Both the position numbers and the translations under genes were made by a program. DNA of 64,000 nucleotides from Bacillota bacterium. GTDB lineage: Bacteria; Bacillota; Clostridia; Oscillospirales; Acutalibacteraceae. Below the pieces are notes generated by a model. It had not been told where the DNA came from and searched no databases. It saw only the letters and a program-made list of their open reading frames with translations. The DNA is taken from the NCBI GenBank assembly GCA_023416955.1, contig JAEZGM010000008.1, forward strand, positions 1-64,000. The letters are read 5' to 3'. Shown here one piece after another: positions 32,013 to 41,228 of this stretch; the first letter of the stretch is position 1; the number at the start of each line of letters is the position of its first letter.

Positions 32013-33019
32013 GCTTTTTTCCCCTCCTTTACGATCAGGTAGACGAAGAACGGTGCGCCGATAAACGCGGTCAGAATGCCCAGCGGTATTTCGGAGGTGG
32101 AAATCAGCCTTGCGGCGTCGTCCACCGCGAGCAGGTATGTTCCCCCCAGCAGCGCGGAGGCCGGAAGCAGATCGCGGTAATCGGAGCCGACCAGCATCCG
32201 CGCAAAGTGCGGGATGACCAGACCAACCCAGCCGATCATGCCGCTGACCGACACACACGCGGAAGTGACAAGCGTGGCGCAGAGAATAATGCCGATGCGG
32301 AGCCGCTGCGCGTTAACGCCCATGGTGCGCGCCTCGTCGTCGCCCATCGTTATAATATTGATTTTCCAGCGCCAGTGAAAAATCGGAATCAGTCCAAGGA
32401 TAATCGGCACGGCGGCAAAGGAAACGTCTTGCTGGCGAATGGAGGACAGGCTTCCCATCAGCCAGTATGTGATGGCGGGCAGAACATCGTTTGGGTCAGC
32501 TACCAGCTTAATAAACGAGGTCGCGGAGGAAAACAGGGAACCGACCATAATGCCCGTCAGAACCAGTCCAAGCACGGGGTTGTTTTTTACCCGGCTGCTT
32601 ACAAGGTAAACCAGCCCGACCGTCAGTATGCCGAACGCAAAAGAGGAGCCCGTAATGCCAAGGTAGCCGAATGAAAAGAAAATGGCGAGGGAAGCACCGA
32701 AGCCCGCACCCTGTGAGGCACCCAGCACATCGGGTGAAACCATGGGGTTTTGAAAAATACCCTGAAACGCGGCGCCGGCGCAGGAAAGCGCCGCTCCGAT
32801 CAGGCAGGCCATCACGATACGCGGCATGCGTACCTGCAGCAATATGGTTTCCGTTTCCGGCTCCCAGGTATGCTGAACCGGGAAAACCTGCGAAAATAGA
32901 ATCCGCAGTAAATCCAGCGGCTGAATCGGGTATCGCCCCAGCAGGAACGAACCGAAAAAGCAAATAAGAAAAGCCGCGGTGAAGAGAAGAAATTTCATTT
33001 TTTTTGATGGCATGTACAT
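32009..33019 (-). CDS. FecCD-type ABC transporter permease
   Basis: 336-residue membrane protein with about ten helices of the BtuC/FecCD fold: LLQVRMPRIVMACLIGAALS, GASQGAGFGASLAIFF, WVGLVIPHFARMLVGSDYR, and IPLGILTAFIGAPFFVYLI. The ATG at 33019 has GGGAG five bases upstream. Members move siderophores, B12, haem or, as MolB, molybdate. A single permease gene implies a homodimer. A perfect 18-bp palindrome (33059-33076) lies 40 bases upstream. Confidence 0.92.
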   Translation of the reverse strand: MYMPSKKMKFLLFTAAFLICFFGSFLLGRYPIQPLDLLRILFSQVFPVQHTWEPETETILLQVRMPRIVMACLIGAALSCAGAAFQGIFQNPMVSPDVLGASQGAGFGASLAIFFSFGYLGITGSSFAFGILTVGLVYLVSSRVKNNPVLGLVLTGIMVGSLFSSATSFIKLVADPNDVLPAITYWLMGSLSSIRQQDVSFAAVPIILGLIPIFHWRWKINIITMGDDEARTMGVNAQRLRIGIILCATLVTSACVSVSGMIGWVGLVIPHFARMLVGSDYRDLLPASALLGGTYLLAVDDAARLISTSEIPLGILTAFIGAPFFVYLIVKEGKKA

Positions 33020-33058
33020 TTTCACTCCCGGTGATGAGTTCCTTTGATCCAATACCGC

Positions 33059-33076
33059 TATTCTCACGTGAGAATA
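33059..33076. promoter_or_regulatory. Perfect 18-bp palindrome upstream of the FecCD-type importer
   Basis: TATTCTCACGTGAGAATA is self-complementary over all 18 bases. It lies between the NTPase stop (33092) and the permease start (33019), where an operator for the importer genes would be expected. The ModE-like protein of the window is a candidate binder, without proof. No second copy was noticed. Confidence 0.45.
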
Positions 33077-33091
33077 ACCGTGCGTAAAAAA

Positions 33092-33700
33092 TTAATCCGC
33101 CGGAACGGAGGTTTTTAAAAATTGTTCTGCTTCGTCCTGCGTTTCACGGCAGTTTGTTTCCGTCATTGTCAGAATTCTGCCGCCGAAGCGGTTGACAATG
33201 TCATGCGCCAACGTATCATAAAGTAGCCCGTAGCGCTTCCCGAGCGGGATGCGGCTTTCCATGCCGGCTTTGTTCCTCGGGGACTTAATGACCCCGATGC
33301 AGGGCATTCCGCTCTCAAGAACCCGGTACAGCGCCCTGTGAAATTCCGGCTGCAGCAGTTCGATTCCCCCGATTTCGTCCAGAAGGATCAGTCGCTTGCC
33401 TTTCAGTGCCGCTTCGCTCAGCAGGGCGGCGCCCTGCCGGCCAAATACCTCCGGAAATAAACAGGTTCCTTCCGGCAGGTGCCTCATGAAAACAGTACCG
33501 GCGGCGCTTTCAAGCGGAACCGTAAGCTCCGGCAGCGGGTCGGAGACGGCGCACAGGCAAAACCCGCGCGGCGCGCCGCTTTCCGTCAGCCTTTGCACAA
33601 AGAACCCACCGGTGTACTGCAGATAAGGTTTCAGATTCCGCGCCAACAGGGTTGACTTTCCGATTTGTGAATCGCCCTGAAGAAACAGGCAATGCTCCAT
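33092..33700 (-). CDS. THEP1-family nucleoside-triphosphatase
   Basis: A 202-residue P-loop NTPase: GDSQIGKST (residues 9-17), Walker B LILLDEIGG, and a conserved middle region GFFVQRLTE and CIGVIKSPRN. Characterised THEP1 proteins hydrolyse NTPs broadly; the physiological role is unknown. Homologues are often found beside molybdenum and selenium-linked hydrolase genes, and here it sits between ygeY and the probable Mo importer, so a part in cofactor or metal handling is possible. AAAGGAG precedes the ATG. Confidence 0.8.
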   Translation of the reverse strand: MEHCLFLQGDSQIGKSTLLARNLKPYLQYTGGFFVQRLTESGAPRGFCLCAVSDPLPELTVPLESAAGTVFMRHLPEGTCLFPEVFGRQGAALLSEAALKGKRLILLDEIGGIELLQPEFHRALYRVLESGMPCIGVIKSPRNKAGMESRIPLGKRYGLLYDTLAHDIVNRFGGRILTMTETNCRETQDEAEQFLKTSVPAD

Positions 33701-33726
33701 TCCGGCAGCTCCTTTTAAGTCGTTTG

Positions 33727-34932
33727 TCAGGATTGCGCAAGCAATGTGTCCATAATAGCGTAATAACCGAGCGCGGCTCCGCGGAGCTGATCGATTTCTA
33801 CGTATTCATCTACGATGTGCGCCAGATTTTCCGGTGACGGGCCGAAACCGACGGTTTTAATTCCCGCCTCGCCCGCGTAGTGGCTTCCGTTGGTGCAGAA
33901 GGAATACTGCGTGATAACGGGGTCAAGTCCATACCCGCGCAGGCTTTGAAAAACGTCCTGCACAAAGGGATCTTCACGGTTATACAGCCATGCCGGGAAA
34001 AAGCGACGGTCACCGATTTCGGCACCGGTGTAGCATGCCTCTTTGCCCTGCGCAAACGAGACCTCCGCATGGAAATCCGAATCTTCCCCGGCCAGCTCGC
34101 CGACAAGGTTCCGCAGCGGCGCAAGCACCGACTCCGGGGTTTCGCCCACCAGCAGCCTGCGGTCAAAGGTTGCCCGGCAGTAGTCGGGAACCACTGAAGC
34201 GCCGGGGTAGGGGGAAGATTTGATGTCCGTCAGCTCCAGAATTCCCTTGCCCAGAACAGGGTGCTCGGAACACGGGAGCGCCTGAATCTTTTCAATCAGC
34301 TTAGCCATTTTATATACGGCATTCACGCCCTTTTCCGGGTTTGCGGAATGGGCGGATTTCCCGAACGTTTCCGCAACAATTTCGGCGCGCCCCCGCTGCC
34401 CGCATTTCAGGTTCAGCTCGGAAGCTTCCCCAATAATCACGTAATCCGGTTTCACCCGCTCACTGATTTTTCGTGCCGCAACGCCCTCAAAGCATTCCTC
34501 ATGCACGACGCCCGCGATGTTGATTTCACCGCCGAAATGCTTGCCAAGCTCATTGGTGAACTGCCGTGCGGCGGCGATCATCGCCGCCAGAGCGCCTTTC
34601 ATGTCGGAGGTACCGCGTCCGTAAATCCGGCCGGAATCAATCACGCCGCCGAACGGCGGAAAATACCACGCGCTTTCGTCCTCGACGGGGACCGTATCGA
34701 TATGTGCGTCAAAAAGAACCTTTGGCCCGGGTTTGTCACCTTTTATTGTTGCTACAATGCTGCCGTATTCATCAACATGAATTTCATCGCAGGGAAGCGC
34801 CGCAAACAGCACTTTCAGTGTGGCAACAACGCCGTCTTCTTTTCCCGAATAACTTTGAACCGAAACTAGTTTTCGGCAAATTGGCACCGCTTCGTCAAAA
34901 CGGGCCAGATCAAGTTTCTTACTGTCCTTCAT
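33727..34932 (-). CDS. ygeY: YgeY-type M20 family metallohydrolase (selenium metabolism-linked)
   Basis: A 401-residue di-zinc M20 hydrolase. Metal ligands are visible in LFDAHIDTVPV, GRGTSDMKGALAAM, VVHEECFEG, IIGEASELN and the C-terminal FCTNGSHYAGEAGI. The sequence matches YgeY, encoded in E. coli and gut anaerobes next to ygeX, ssnA and xdh genes and implicated in anaerobic purine breakdown. It probably removes an acyl or carbamoyl group from an amino-acid-like intermediate. It is 15 bases downstream of the ygeX homologue. Confidence 0.9.
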   Translation of the reverse strand: MKDSKKLDLARFDEAVPICRKLVSVQSYSGKEDGVVATLKVLFAALPCDEIHVDEYGSIVATIKGDKPGPKVLFDAHIDTVPVEDESAWYFPPFGGVIDSGRIYGRGTSDMKGALAAMIAAARQFTNELGKHFGGEINIAGVVHEECFEGVAARKISERVKPDYVIIGEASELNLKCGQRGRAEIVAETFGKSAHSANPEKGVNAVYKMAKLIEKIQALPCSEHPVLGKGILELTDIKSSPYPGASVVPDYCRATFDRRLLVGETPESVLAPLRNLVGELAGEDSDFHAEVSFAQGKEACYTGAEIGDRRFFPAWLYNREDPFVQDVFQSLRGYGLDPVITQYSFCTNGSHYAGEAGIKTVGFGPSPENLAHIVDEYVEIDQLRGAALGYYAIMDTLLAQS

Positions 34933-34947
34933 AAGAATCCTCTTTTC

Positions 34948-36126
34948 CTATTGTGCTTCGGCGGGGTATGCGCCGTCCCAGACCACCCTCCGGTAAACGG
35001 AGGGGTCGGTATCGCCCTCTGTACTGAAAAGAATCACGCGCGAATGTTCGTCAAGTTCCAGCGCTTGTTTCAGTGCTTCGTCCTTTGCCGCCGCAGTCAG
35101 CAGGCCGAGCGTAACCGCGCCCGATTCACCGGATACCACCCTTTGGTCGGTTCCGAGGGGGTTGCCGAGCGTGCGCATACCGTTTGCCGTAACCCAGTCC
35201 GGGACGGAAACAGCCAGATCGGCGGAGGAACTGAGCACCCGCCACGCGACAGGATTCGGTTCACCGCACGCAAGCCCCGCCATGATGGTGTTCAGGTCGC
35301 CAGTTACCGCCGTTTTTCCTCCGGCGGCAAACGAACGGTAAAAGCAATCGGCCTTTTCCGGTTCGACAAGAATGATTTTCGGCGGATGATCGGGGTAAGC
35401 CTGCAAAAAAAGCGCGGTCATCATGGCGGCAAACGCGCCCACCCCGGCCTGCAGCAGCACATGGGTCGGCCGGGTGCCGCCCAGTTCTTCAATCACCTCG
35501 CGCGCGGTTGTGGAGTAACCCTGCATAATCCATCGGGGGATATCCTCATAGCCTTCCCACGCCGTATCCTGAACCACCTGCCACCCGTTCTTCGCGGCAA
35601 GACCCGCGACATAGCGGACGGTGTCATCGTAATTCATATCGGTGACGGTGACTTTCGCACCGTGTTTTTCAATGTTTTTCAGCCGCGCCGGCGTAGTGCC
35701 TTTCGGCATATAAATCACCGCCGGGTAACCAAGCAAATGCGCTGTCCACGCAACACCCACGCCGTGGTTTCCGTCCGTCGTTGTGGCAAAGGTGATTTTT
35801 CCGAGTTTTGCTTCCGTGTTTTCCGCTTTTAACCGCTCCGGATTTACGCCGTCAAACTTCAGACCCAGCTTTGCCGAAAGAAACTTGCCAATCGCGTAAG
35901 AGGCGCCCAGCACCTTAAAGGCATTGAGCCCGAACCGGGAAGATTCGTCCTTTATGAAAATGTCGCCCACTCCAAGCCGGGCGGCAAGGCAGTCCAAGCG
36001 AACCAGCAGAGTGCGGTTGTAGGCGGGAAGGGACTGATGATACTTTCCGACCTCGCGGATTTCATCCTCCTGAACGAGCCCCTGAAAATCCGGCTCGCCC
36101 TTCTGCCTGTTTTCCGTCCATTTCAA
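34948..36126 (-). CDS. dpaL: Diaminopropionate ammonia-lyase (YgeX/DpaL)
   Basis: PLP enzyme that turns 2,3-diaminopropionate into pyruvate and two ammonia. The 392-residue fold-type II protein has the PLP-lysine motif GLNAFKVLGASYA, the substrate loop TTTDGNHGVGVAW, the glycine-rich VLLQAGVGAFAA, and the C-terminal GESGAVTLG. TTG at 36126 is chosen since AAGGAGG lies seven bases upstream; an in-frame TTG at 36147 lacks a ribosome binding site. With YgeY it forms the pair found in purine-degradation clusters, where diaminopropionate would be a late intermediate. Confidence 0.93.
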   Translation of the reverse strand: MKWTENRQKGEPDFQGLVQEDEIREVGKYHQSLPAYNRTLLVRLDCLAARLGVGDIFIKDESSRFGLNAFKVLGASYAIGKFLSAKLGLKFDGVNPERLKAENTEAKLGKITFATTTDGNHGVGVAWTAHLLGYPAVIYMPKGTTPARLKNIEKHGAKVTVTDMNYDDTVRYVAGLAAKNGWQVVQDTAWEGYEDIPRWIMQGYSTTAREVIEELGGTRPTHVLLQAGVGAFAAMMTALFLQAYPDHPPKIILVEPEKADCFYRSFAAGGKTAVTGDLNTIMAGLACGEPNPVAWRVLSSSADLAVSVPDWVTANGMRTLGNPLGTDQRVVSGESGAVTLGLLTAAAKDEALKQALELDEHSRVILFSTEGDTDPSVYRRVVWDGAYPAEAQ

Positions 36127-36241
36127 ATGTATTCCTCCTTGCGGCAAACCGATCCTGCCGCCGTACGATTTTATTCATTATTTATGACTGCCTTCGTAAT
36201 AAAAGACCAAAGAATCATTTTATCGGGGAAGCGAACCGCTG

Positions 36242-37567
36242 CTAAAACGCCAGCTCCCGCTTTTTCGAGATAATTTGGCTGCATTTCGCGCGAACCTGAT
36301 TTTCGTCAATGGTTTTCAGGATACCGTCCTGGTATACAATCTGACCGTCAACCATCGTGAGGGCTACGTCGTTTGCCCTCGCTTCATAAACAAGCGCCGC
36401 GTAAACATTTTCAGCGCCGCTCTGCGGTGCGAAGTGCAGCCCACTCGTGTCTACAATCGCCAGGTCGGCGCATTTGCCCGGTTCGATGGAGCCGATTTGG
36501 CTGCTTTGCCCCATTGCGGCCGCGCCGCCCAGCGTGGCCATTTCAAAGACTGTCTGCGCGGGCATCACCCGCGGCCCCCGGCCCGGTTTATGAATCAGTG
36601 CCGTCAGCCGCATTTCCATGAACATATCCAGATTGTTGTTGCACGGCGCACCATCCGCACCGATGGATACATGGGTGCCCATTTGCACCAGTTCCGGAAT
36701 CTTTGCCAGCCCGGAAGCCAGCTTCAGGTTGCTGGAAGGGCAGTGAACCACATGAACGCCCTTGTCTGCCAGCAGTTCCATTTCCTGATTGTCAAGCCAG
36801 ATGCAGTGTGCGAGAATCAGGTTTTCGTCCGCAAGACCGAGATGCTCAAAATAGGCGACATTGCGCATGCCGCGTTCCTGTTCCACAATCCGGATTTCAC
36901 CGGTGTTTTCCGACGCATGGGTGTGTACTTTTACGCCGTATTTCCGGTTCAGCTGCGCAACCTGACGCAGAAGGTCATCGCTACAGGAAACGGCGAAGCG
37001 CGGCGTAAACGCATAGTGAAGCCTGCCGCCGCAGGAACCGTTCCACTTTTCAAGCAGATCAACGCTTTCCTGCAGGGAATCTTCGGTCGTTTCCCGCAGT
37101 GTGTCCGGCAGATCGTCGCCGCAGTCCATCATGCATTTTCCGCTGACCGCGCGGATTCCGGCTTTTTCGATTGCCTGAAACGCCGATTCGGTATGGTGCA
37201 CGGTTTCCATATCAATGACGGAAGTCGTGCCGCCCTGAAACAATTCGCCGATACCGAGCAGCGCGGAATAATAGACGGATTCCTCGTCGTGGGAGCCTTC
37301 CAGCGGCCAGATCCTTTTCCTGAGCCAATCCATCAGCTCAAGGTCGTCCGCCTGCCCGCGGAACAGCGTCTGGCACAAATGCACATGCGTCTGTATTAAC
37401 CCGGGAATCAGCAGCCCGCCGTGGGCGTCGATGACCTGGTCGGCGGCGGAATCAACCGCGCCGACCGCTTTGATGGCACCGTCCTCAACGAGAACACTGC
37501 CGTTTATTACATCTCTGTCAGAGTTCATCGTAACAATGACGGCGTTTTTAATCAATGTCTTTGACAT
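36242..37567 (-). CDS. Amidohydrolase of the methylthioadenosine/deoxyadenosine deaminase-like family
   Basis: A 441-residue metal-dependent deaminase or hydrolase. It has the IQTHVHLCQTLFRGQADDL segment with the first His pair, VHTHASENTGE, LAHCIWLDNQEMELL, HCPSSNLKLASG and SIGADGAPCNNNLDMF. This arrangement is closest to MtaD/DadD and the TrzN/AtzA group, which deaminate adenosine derivatives or triazines. Next to a nucleoside-type importer, deamination of an imported purine or nucleoside (guanine or deoxyadenosine class) is likely. AGGAGG precedes the ATG by eight bases. It follows the transporter genes by 41 bases. Confidence 0.82.
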   Translation of the reverse strand: MSKTLIKNAVIVTMNSDRDVINGSVLVEDGAIKAVGAVDSAADQVIDAHGGLLIPGLIQTHVHLCQTLFRGQADDLELMDWLRKRIWPLEGSHDEESVYYSALLGIGELFQGGTTSVIDMETVHHTESAFQAIEKAGIRAVSGKCMMDCGDDLPDTLRETTEDSLQESVDLLEKWNGSCGGRLHYAFTPRFAVSCSDDLLRQVAQLNRKYGVKVHTHASENTGEIRIVEQERGMRNVAYFEHLGLADENLILAHCIWLDNQEMELLADKGVHVVHCPSSNLKLASGLAKIPELVQMGTHVSIGADGAPCNNNLDMFMEMRLTALIHKPGRGPRVMPAQTVFEMATLGGAAAMGQSSQIGSIEPGKCADLAIVDTSGLHFAPQSGAENVYAALVYEARANDVALTMVDGQIVYQDGILKTIDENQVRAKCSQIISKKRELAF

Positions 37568-37608
37568 ATTGAGAACCTCCTGACCGTCAGTACATTGTGA
37601 AAGCCGGT

Positions 37609-38541
37609 TCAGCGTTCCTCACGGGAATAGGGTGTGCCCAAACCGGAGGGAGTGCCGGAACGGCGCTTTTTTGTTTCTCTGGTGGTGAGAACCAGAACAA
37701 TAAATGTAAACACATAGGGGAGCATTTGAAGAAAATAAGAGGGAATCATAACGCCCAGCGCCTGCAGATGCAGCCCAAGGGAAGAAATAACGCCGAAGAG
37801 CCATGCGCCGAACAATGCGCGCAACGGATCCCACACGGCAAAAATCACGAGGGCCACGGCAATCCAGCCGCGTCCGTTCGACATGTTTTCCACCCAGGAC
37901 GGGGAATAGGCAAGCGAAAGGTAAGCGCCGCCCGCGCCGGCGAACATACCGCCCACAACCACCGCGAGGTAGCGTACCAGAAAGACGTTATGCCCGAGCG
38001 CGTCCACCGCGGCAGGGTTTTCGCCGGAAGCGCGCAGCAGCAGCCCAATCTTTGTTTTTTTGAAGATGAGCCATAGAAGAACGGAAAGAAGAATGCTGAG
38101 GTACACCATCAGATCCTGCTTAAACAGAACCGGCCCTATAAACGGAATTTGAGAAAGACCGGCAACGGCGACGGGACGAAAAGTAGCGGTGGGGGGCGTT
38201 CCCACAAGGGAGCGGCCAAGATACGCGGAAAGGCCGGTGCCGAAAATCGTGAGCGCAATGCCGCTCGTGACCTGATTCGCACGGAATCCGATGGTTAGAA
38301 TTGCGTGGATCAAAGCCAGAAGACCGCCTGCTCCCACCGCGGCGAGCAGGCCGATCCATGCGTTTCCGGTGGCAATGCTGACGGAAAAACCCGTAACGGC
38401 TCCCGTCAGCATCATGCCCTCTACGCCGAGGTTCATGATGCCGGAACGCTCGGCGACAACCTCGCCGAGGGAAGCGTACAGAATGGGTGTACCGGCGACA
38501 ATACCGGCGGAAAGAATCGCAATCAGATATTCCAAATTCAT
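37609..38541 (-). CDS. Nucleoside/purine ABC transporter permease (NupQ/YufQ-like)
   Basis: 310-residue membrane protein of the BPD_transp_2 family with about nine helices: GTPILYASLGEVVAERSGIM, NLGVEGMMLTGAVTGF, and PFIGPVLFKQDLMVYLSILL. It corresponds to the second permease of BMP-type nucleoside importers (B. subtilis NupNOPQ). It starts four bases after the first permease ends and has GAGGCGG upstream. Confidence 0.9.
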   Translation of the reverse strand: MNLEYLIAILSAGIVAGTPILYASLGEVVAERSGIMNLGVEGMMLTGAVTGFSVSIATGNAWIGLLAAVGAGGLLALIHAILTIGFRANQVTSGIALTIFGTGLSAYLGRSLVGTPPTATFRPVAVAGLSQIPFIGPVLFKQDLMVYLSILLSVLLWLIFKKTKIGLLLRASGENPAAVDALGHNVFLVRYLAVVVGGMFAGAGGAYLSLAYSPSWVENMSNGRGWIAVALVIFAVWDPLRALFGAWLFGVISSLGLHLQALGVMIPSYFLQMLPYVFTFIVLVLTTRETKKRRSGTPSGLGTPYSREER

Positions 38542-38545
38542 ACCG

Positions 38546-39622
38546 TTATGCCGCCTCTTTTCTTACAAGATGATATTGATTGAAAATTTCACCCGCCAGA
38601 ACGAAAAACAGAATCGCACCCTGAAACATGGAAACCATGCTCGACGGCATGTTGGAAGTCTGCAGGCTGTAGCCGCCGACCAGCAGGCCGCCCATCAGGA
38701 ACGAAACCAGCAGGATGGCGAGCGGATTCAGCCGGGCCAGCAGCGCGATGATAATGGCGGTGTTTCCGTAGCCGGGGGAAATGCTTTGCTGCAGCCGGTG
38801 CAAAACGCCTGAAACCTCCGCCATGCCGGCCACGCCGCAGATCGCGCCGCTTGCGAACATGACAATCAGCACATTGCGCACATAGCTCATACCGGAGTAA
38901 CCGGCAGCGCTGCGGCTGGAACCGCTGACGCGGATTTCAAAACCCCACTTGGAGTATTTCAGAACGATAAATAAAATGACGGCGAATACAATCATGAGGA
39001 TGAATGCGTAGCTGATACGCGTTGTACCAAGGCTGGAAATGGTTGCGTTATCGGAAAACTGTTTCGTCAGCGGGAAGTTTTTGCCGTCCGGGTCTTTCCA
39101 CGGCCCAAACACGAGAAAGGCGGTCCATAGTATGGCAACATAGTTCAGGAGCAGCGTGCTGATGGTTTCATTCACATTCCAGAACGCTTTCGGAATCGCC
39201 GGAATCAGTCCCCAAATTCCGCCGCAGACCGCGCCCGCAAGGAACATCAACGGAAGCAGAGCTATTTTTGGCAAATTGGGAAAAAACAGCGCAAAATAGG
39301 TCGCGCCGAAAGCACCCATGTAAAACTGACCCTCGGCACCGATATTCCACAGCTTCATGCGGAATGCCAGCGAAACGCCGAGCGCACAGAGGGAAAGGGG
39401 AATCATTTCCACGACAGTTTCGCTCAAACCGTAAGCGGAGCCAAAGGCGGACTGAAAAATTACGCCGTAAAGCGCAATCGGGTTATTGCCGGGAATCAGA
39501 AGAAGTACGCCCGCAAAAACGAGTCCGCACAAAACAGAAATAACCGTAATCGCAATTGTTTTTGGGATGGAACCGGATTCGGTCTTTTTTAACTGCCATT
39601 TTCCCGGAAGATTAAACTGCAT
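38546..39622 (-). CDS. Nucleoside/purine ABC transporter permease (NupP/YufP-like)
   Basis: 358-residue permease with an N-terminal helix (IAITVISVLCGLVFAGVLLL), the conserved LSLCALGVSLAFRMKLWNIG and GAEGQFYMGAFGA region, and IPKAFWNVNETISTLLLNYV. This is the usual first permease of BMP-family importers. It overlaps the ATPase gene by 11 bases, so translation is coupled. Confidence 0.9.
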   Translation of the reverse strand: MQFNLPGKWQLKKTESGSIPKTIAITVISVLCGLVFAGVLLLIPGNNPIALYGVIFQSAFGSAYGLSETVVEMIPLSLCALGVSLAFRMKLWNIGAEGQFYMGAFGATYFALFFPNLPKIALLPLMFLAGAVCGGIWGLIPAIPKAFWNVNETISTLLLNYVAILWTAFLVFGPWKDPDGKNFPLTKQFSDNATISSLGTTRISYAFILMIVFAVILFIVLKYSKWGFEIRVSGSSRSAAGYSGMSYVRNVLIVMFASGAICGVAGMAEVSGVLHRLQQSISPGYGNTAIIIALLARLNPLAILLVSFLMGGLLVGGYSLQTSNMPSSMVSMFQGAILFFVLAGEIFNQYHLVRKEAA

Positions 39623-41132
39623 CAGATTTCACCTTTCTTTTTCCGGCCATCATCAGACCAATTTCTTCTCTGGTTGCTTCCGCCGGATTTACAATTCCCA
39701 TGACCTCCCCGCCGTGAAGCACGACAATCCGGTCCGACATGGTCAGCAGGTCGTCGAGATCTTCCGAAATAAGCAGCACCGCTTTTCCGTCTTCGCTTTG
39801 TTCCATCAGCAGCCGCTTAACGTAATCCGTCGCGCCGATATCCAGTCCGCGCATCGGGTATACTGTAATAATCAATTTAGGATCAGAATCAATTTCACGC
39901 GCCAGCAGCAGCTTTTGAATGTTGCCGCCCGACATCATTTTAACCGGATTGTTCAGGCTGGCAAGCCTGACGTCGAATTTGTCAACCAGCGATTCCGTGT
40001 ATTTCTTTACTTTCTTCCAATGAATCAGCGGGCCGGGAACTTTGCGGTACCCGTTCAGCATAATGTTCTCATACGCGTTCATGTCCGTGACAAGACCCGT
40101 CGTCATGCGGTCTTCCGGCACATAGCTGATACCCTGCTCAATTCGTTCTTTCCTTCCGGATTTTGTGCAGTCGCTTCCCAAAAACGAAATGCTTCCCCGG
40201 TCGGCTTCGCGCTGGCCGGCCACTACCTCCGCCAGCTCCTTTTGGCCGTTGCCGTCAACGCCGGCAACACCCAGAATTTCCCCTTTGCTGATGGCAATGG
40301 AAACATCCTTCAATTTCTGTACGCCGTTGTCGCCGTTTGCGGAAATCCGGTTCAGTACGATGATTTTTTCCTCACAGCAACAGGGCTCCTTTTTATCCAG
40401 CGTGGGAATGTCGTGACCGACCATCATTCTGGCCAGTTCCTGATCATCGGTTTCCGCTGTTTCGACGGTGCCGACGGACTGTCCGTTCCGCAGTACGGTG
40501 ATACGGTCGGTGTTTTCCATCACTTCGTTCATTTTATGTGAAATCAGTACGACGGCTTTGCCGCTTTCAGCCATTTTATGGAGTGTGGCATAAAGCGCGT
40601 CGGCTTCCTGCGGGGTAAGCACGGCCGTGGGCTCATCTAAAATCAGAATTTCCGCCCCGCGCAGCAGCAGCTTGATAATTTCCACTCTCTGCTGTTCGCC
40701 GACCGAAAGCTGCCACAGCTTTGCTTTCGGGTCGACGGAAAGGCCGAAAGCTTCTGACTGCTCTGTAATTTTCTGTTCAATTTCTTTTAAGTTATAAACC
40801 TGTTTTAAATCCTTGACGGCAAGCATTACGTTTTCGGCTACCGTAAAAGGCTGAACCAGCTTGAAATGCTGATGTACCATACCTACGCCCTGATTCACCG
40901 CGTCCTTCGGGGAGGAAAAATCCATCTTATTGCCGTGAATCAATATTTCACCGCCGTCCGGGCGGTAAAGTCCGGTTAAAACGCTCATCAGCGTGCTTTT
41001 TCCCGCTCCGTTTTCGCCCAGCAGCGCGTGAATTTCCCCAGCACGGACGGAAAACGAAACGTGGTCATTTGCCTTGACACCCGGAAATTCTTTCGAAATG
41101 CCGCGCATTTCAATCATAGGTGTCTGTTCCAT
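39612..41132 (-). CDS. Nucleoside/purine ABC transporter ATP-binding protein (NupO/YufO-like, two ATPase domains)
   Basis: 506-residue protein with two fused ABC domains. The first has Walker A LLGENGAGKST, signature LSVGEQQ and Walker B ILILDEPTAVLT; the second has a degenerate Walker A (AGVDGNGQKEL), signature MSGGNIQK and KLIITVYPMRGLD. This is the standard layout of the simple-sugar and nucleoside class. The ATG at 41132 is used because AAAGG lies nine bases upstream; an open frame extends to 41174. Confidence 0.92.
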   Translation of the reverse strand: MEQTPMIEMRGISKEFPGVKANDHVSFSVRAGEIHALLGENGAGKSTLMSVLTGLYRPDGGEILIHGNKMDFSSPKDAVNQGVGMVHQHFKLVQPFTVAENVMLAVKDLKQVYNLKEIEQKITEQSEAFGLSVDPKAKLWQLSVGEQQRVEIIKLLLRGAEILILDEPTAVLTPQEADALYATLHKMAESGKAVVLISHKMNEVMENTDRITVLRNGQSVGTVETAETDDQELARMMVGHDIPTLDKKEPCCCEEKIIVLNRISANGDNGVQKLKDVSIAISKGEILGVAGVDGNGQKELAEVVAGQREADRGSISFLGSDCTKSGRKERIEQGISYVPEDRMTTGLVTDMNAYENIMLNGYRKVPGPLIHWKKVKKYTESLVDKFDVRLASLNNPVKMMSGGNIQKLLLAREIDSDPKLIITVYPMRGLDIGATDYVKRLLMEQSEDGKAVLLISEDLDDLLTMSDRIVVLHGGEVMGIVNPAEATREEIGLMMAGKRKVKSDAV

Positions 41133-41155
41133 GAAACTCATCCTTTCAAACCAGG

Positions 41156-41191
41156 AACGCAAACCGGCGTACAATTCTGCCGGTTTGCGTT
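41156..41191 (-). promoter_or_regulatory. Intercistronic hairpin between the BMP receptor and ATPase genes
   Basis: A perfect 13-bp stem AACGCAAACCGGC/GCCGGTTTGCGTT without a U-tract on either side. Placed 37 bases after the receptor stop codon, it probably stabilises the upstream receptor messenger or dampens read-through, giving more receptor than transporter. Role inferred. Confidence 0.55.
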
Positions 41192-41228
41192 AAAGAGAAT
41201 ATTCTTACGATTGGTCGGGAATTCCAAA

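Noticed and set aside
31215..32258. Longer FecE-type ATPase starting at 32258
   Set aside because: The extension overlaps the permease gene in another frame and lacks similarity; the ATG at 32012 begins with the usual ABC sequence and has AAAGGAGGGG.
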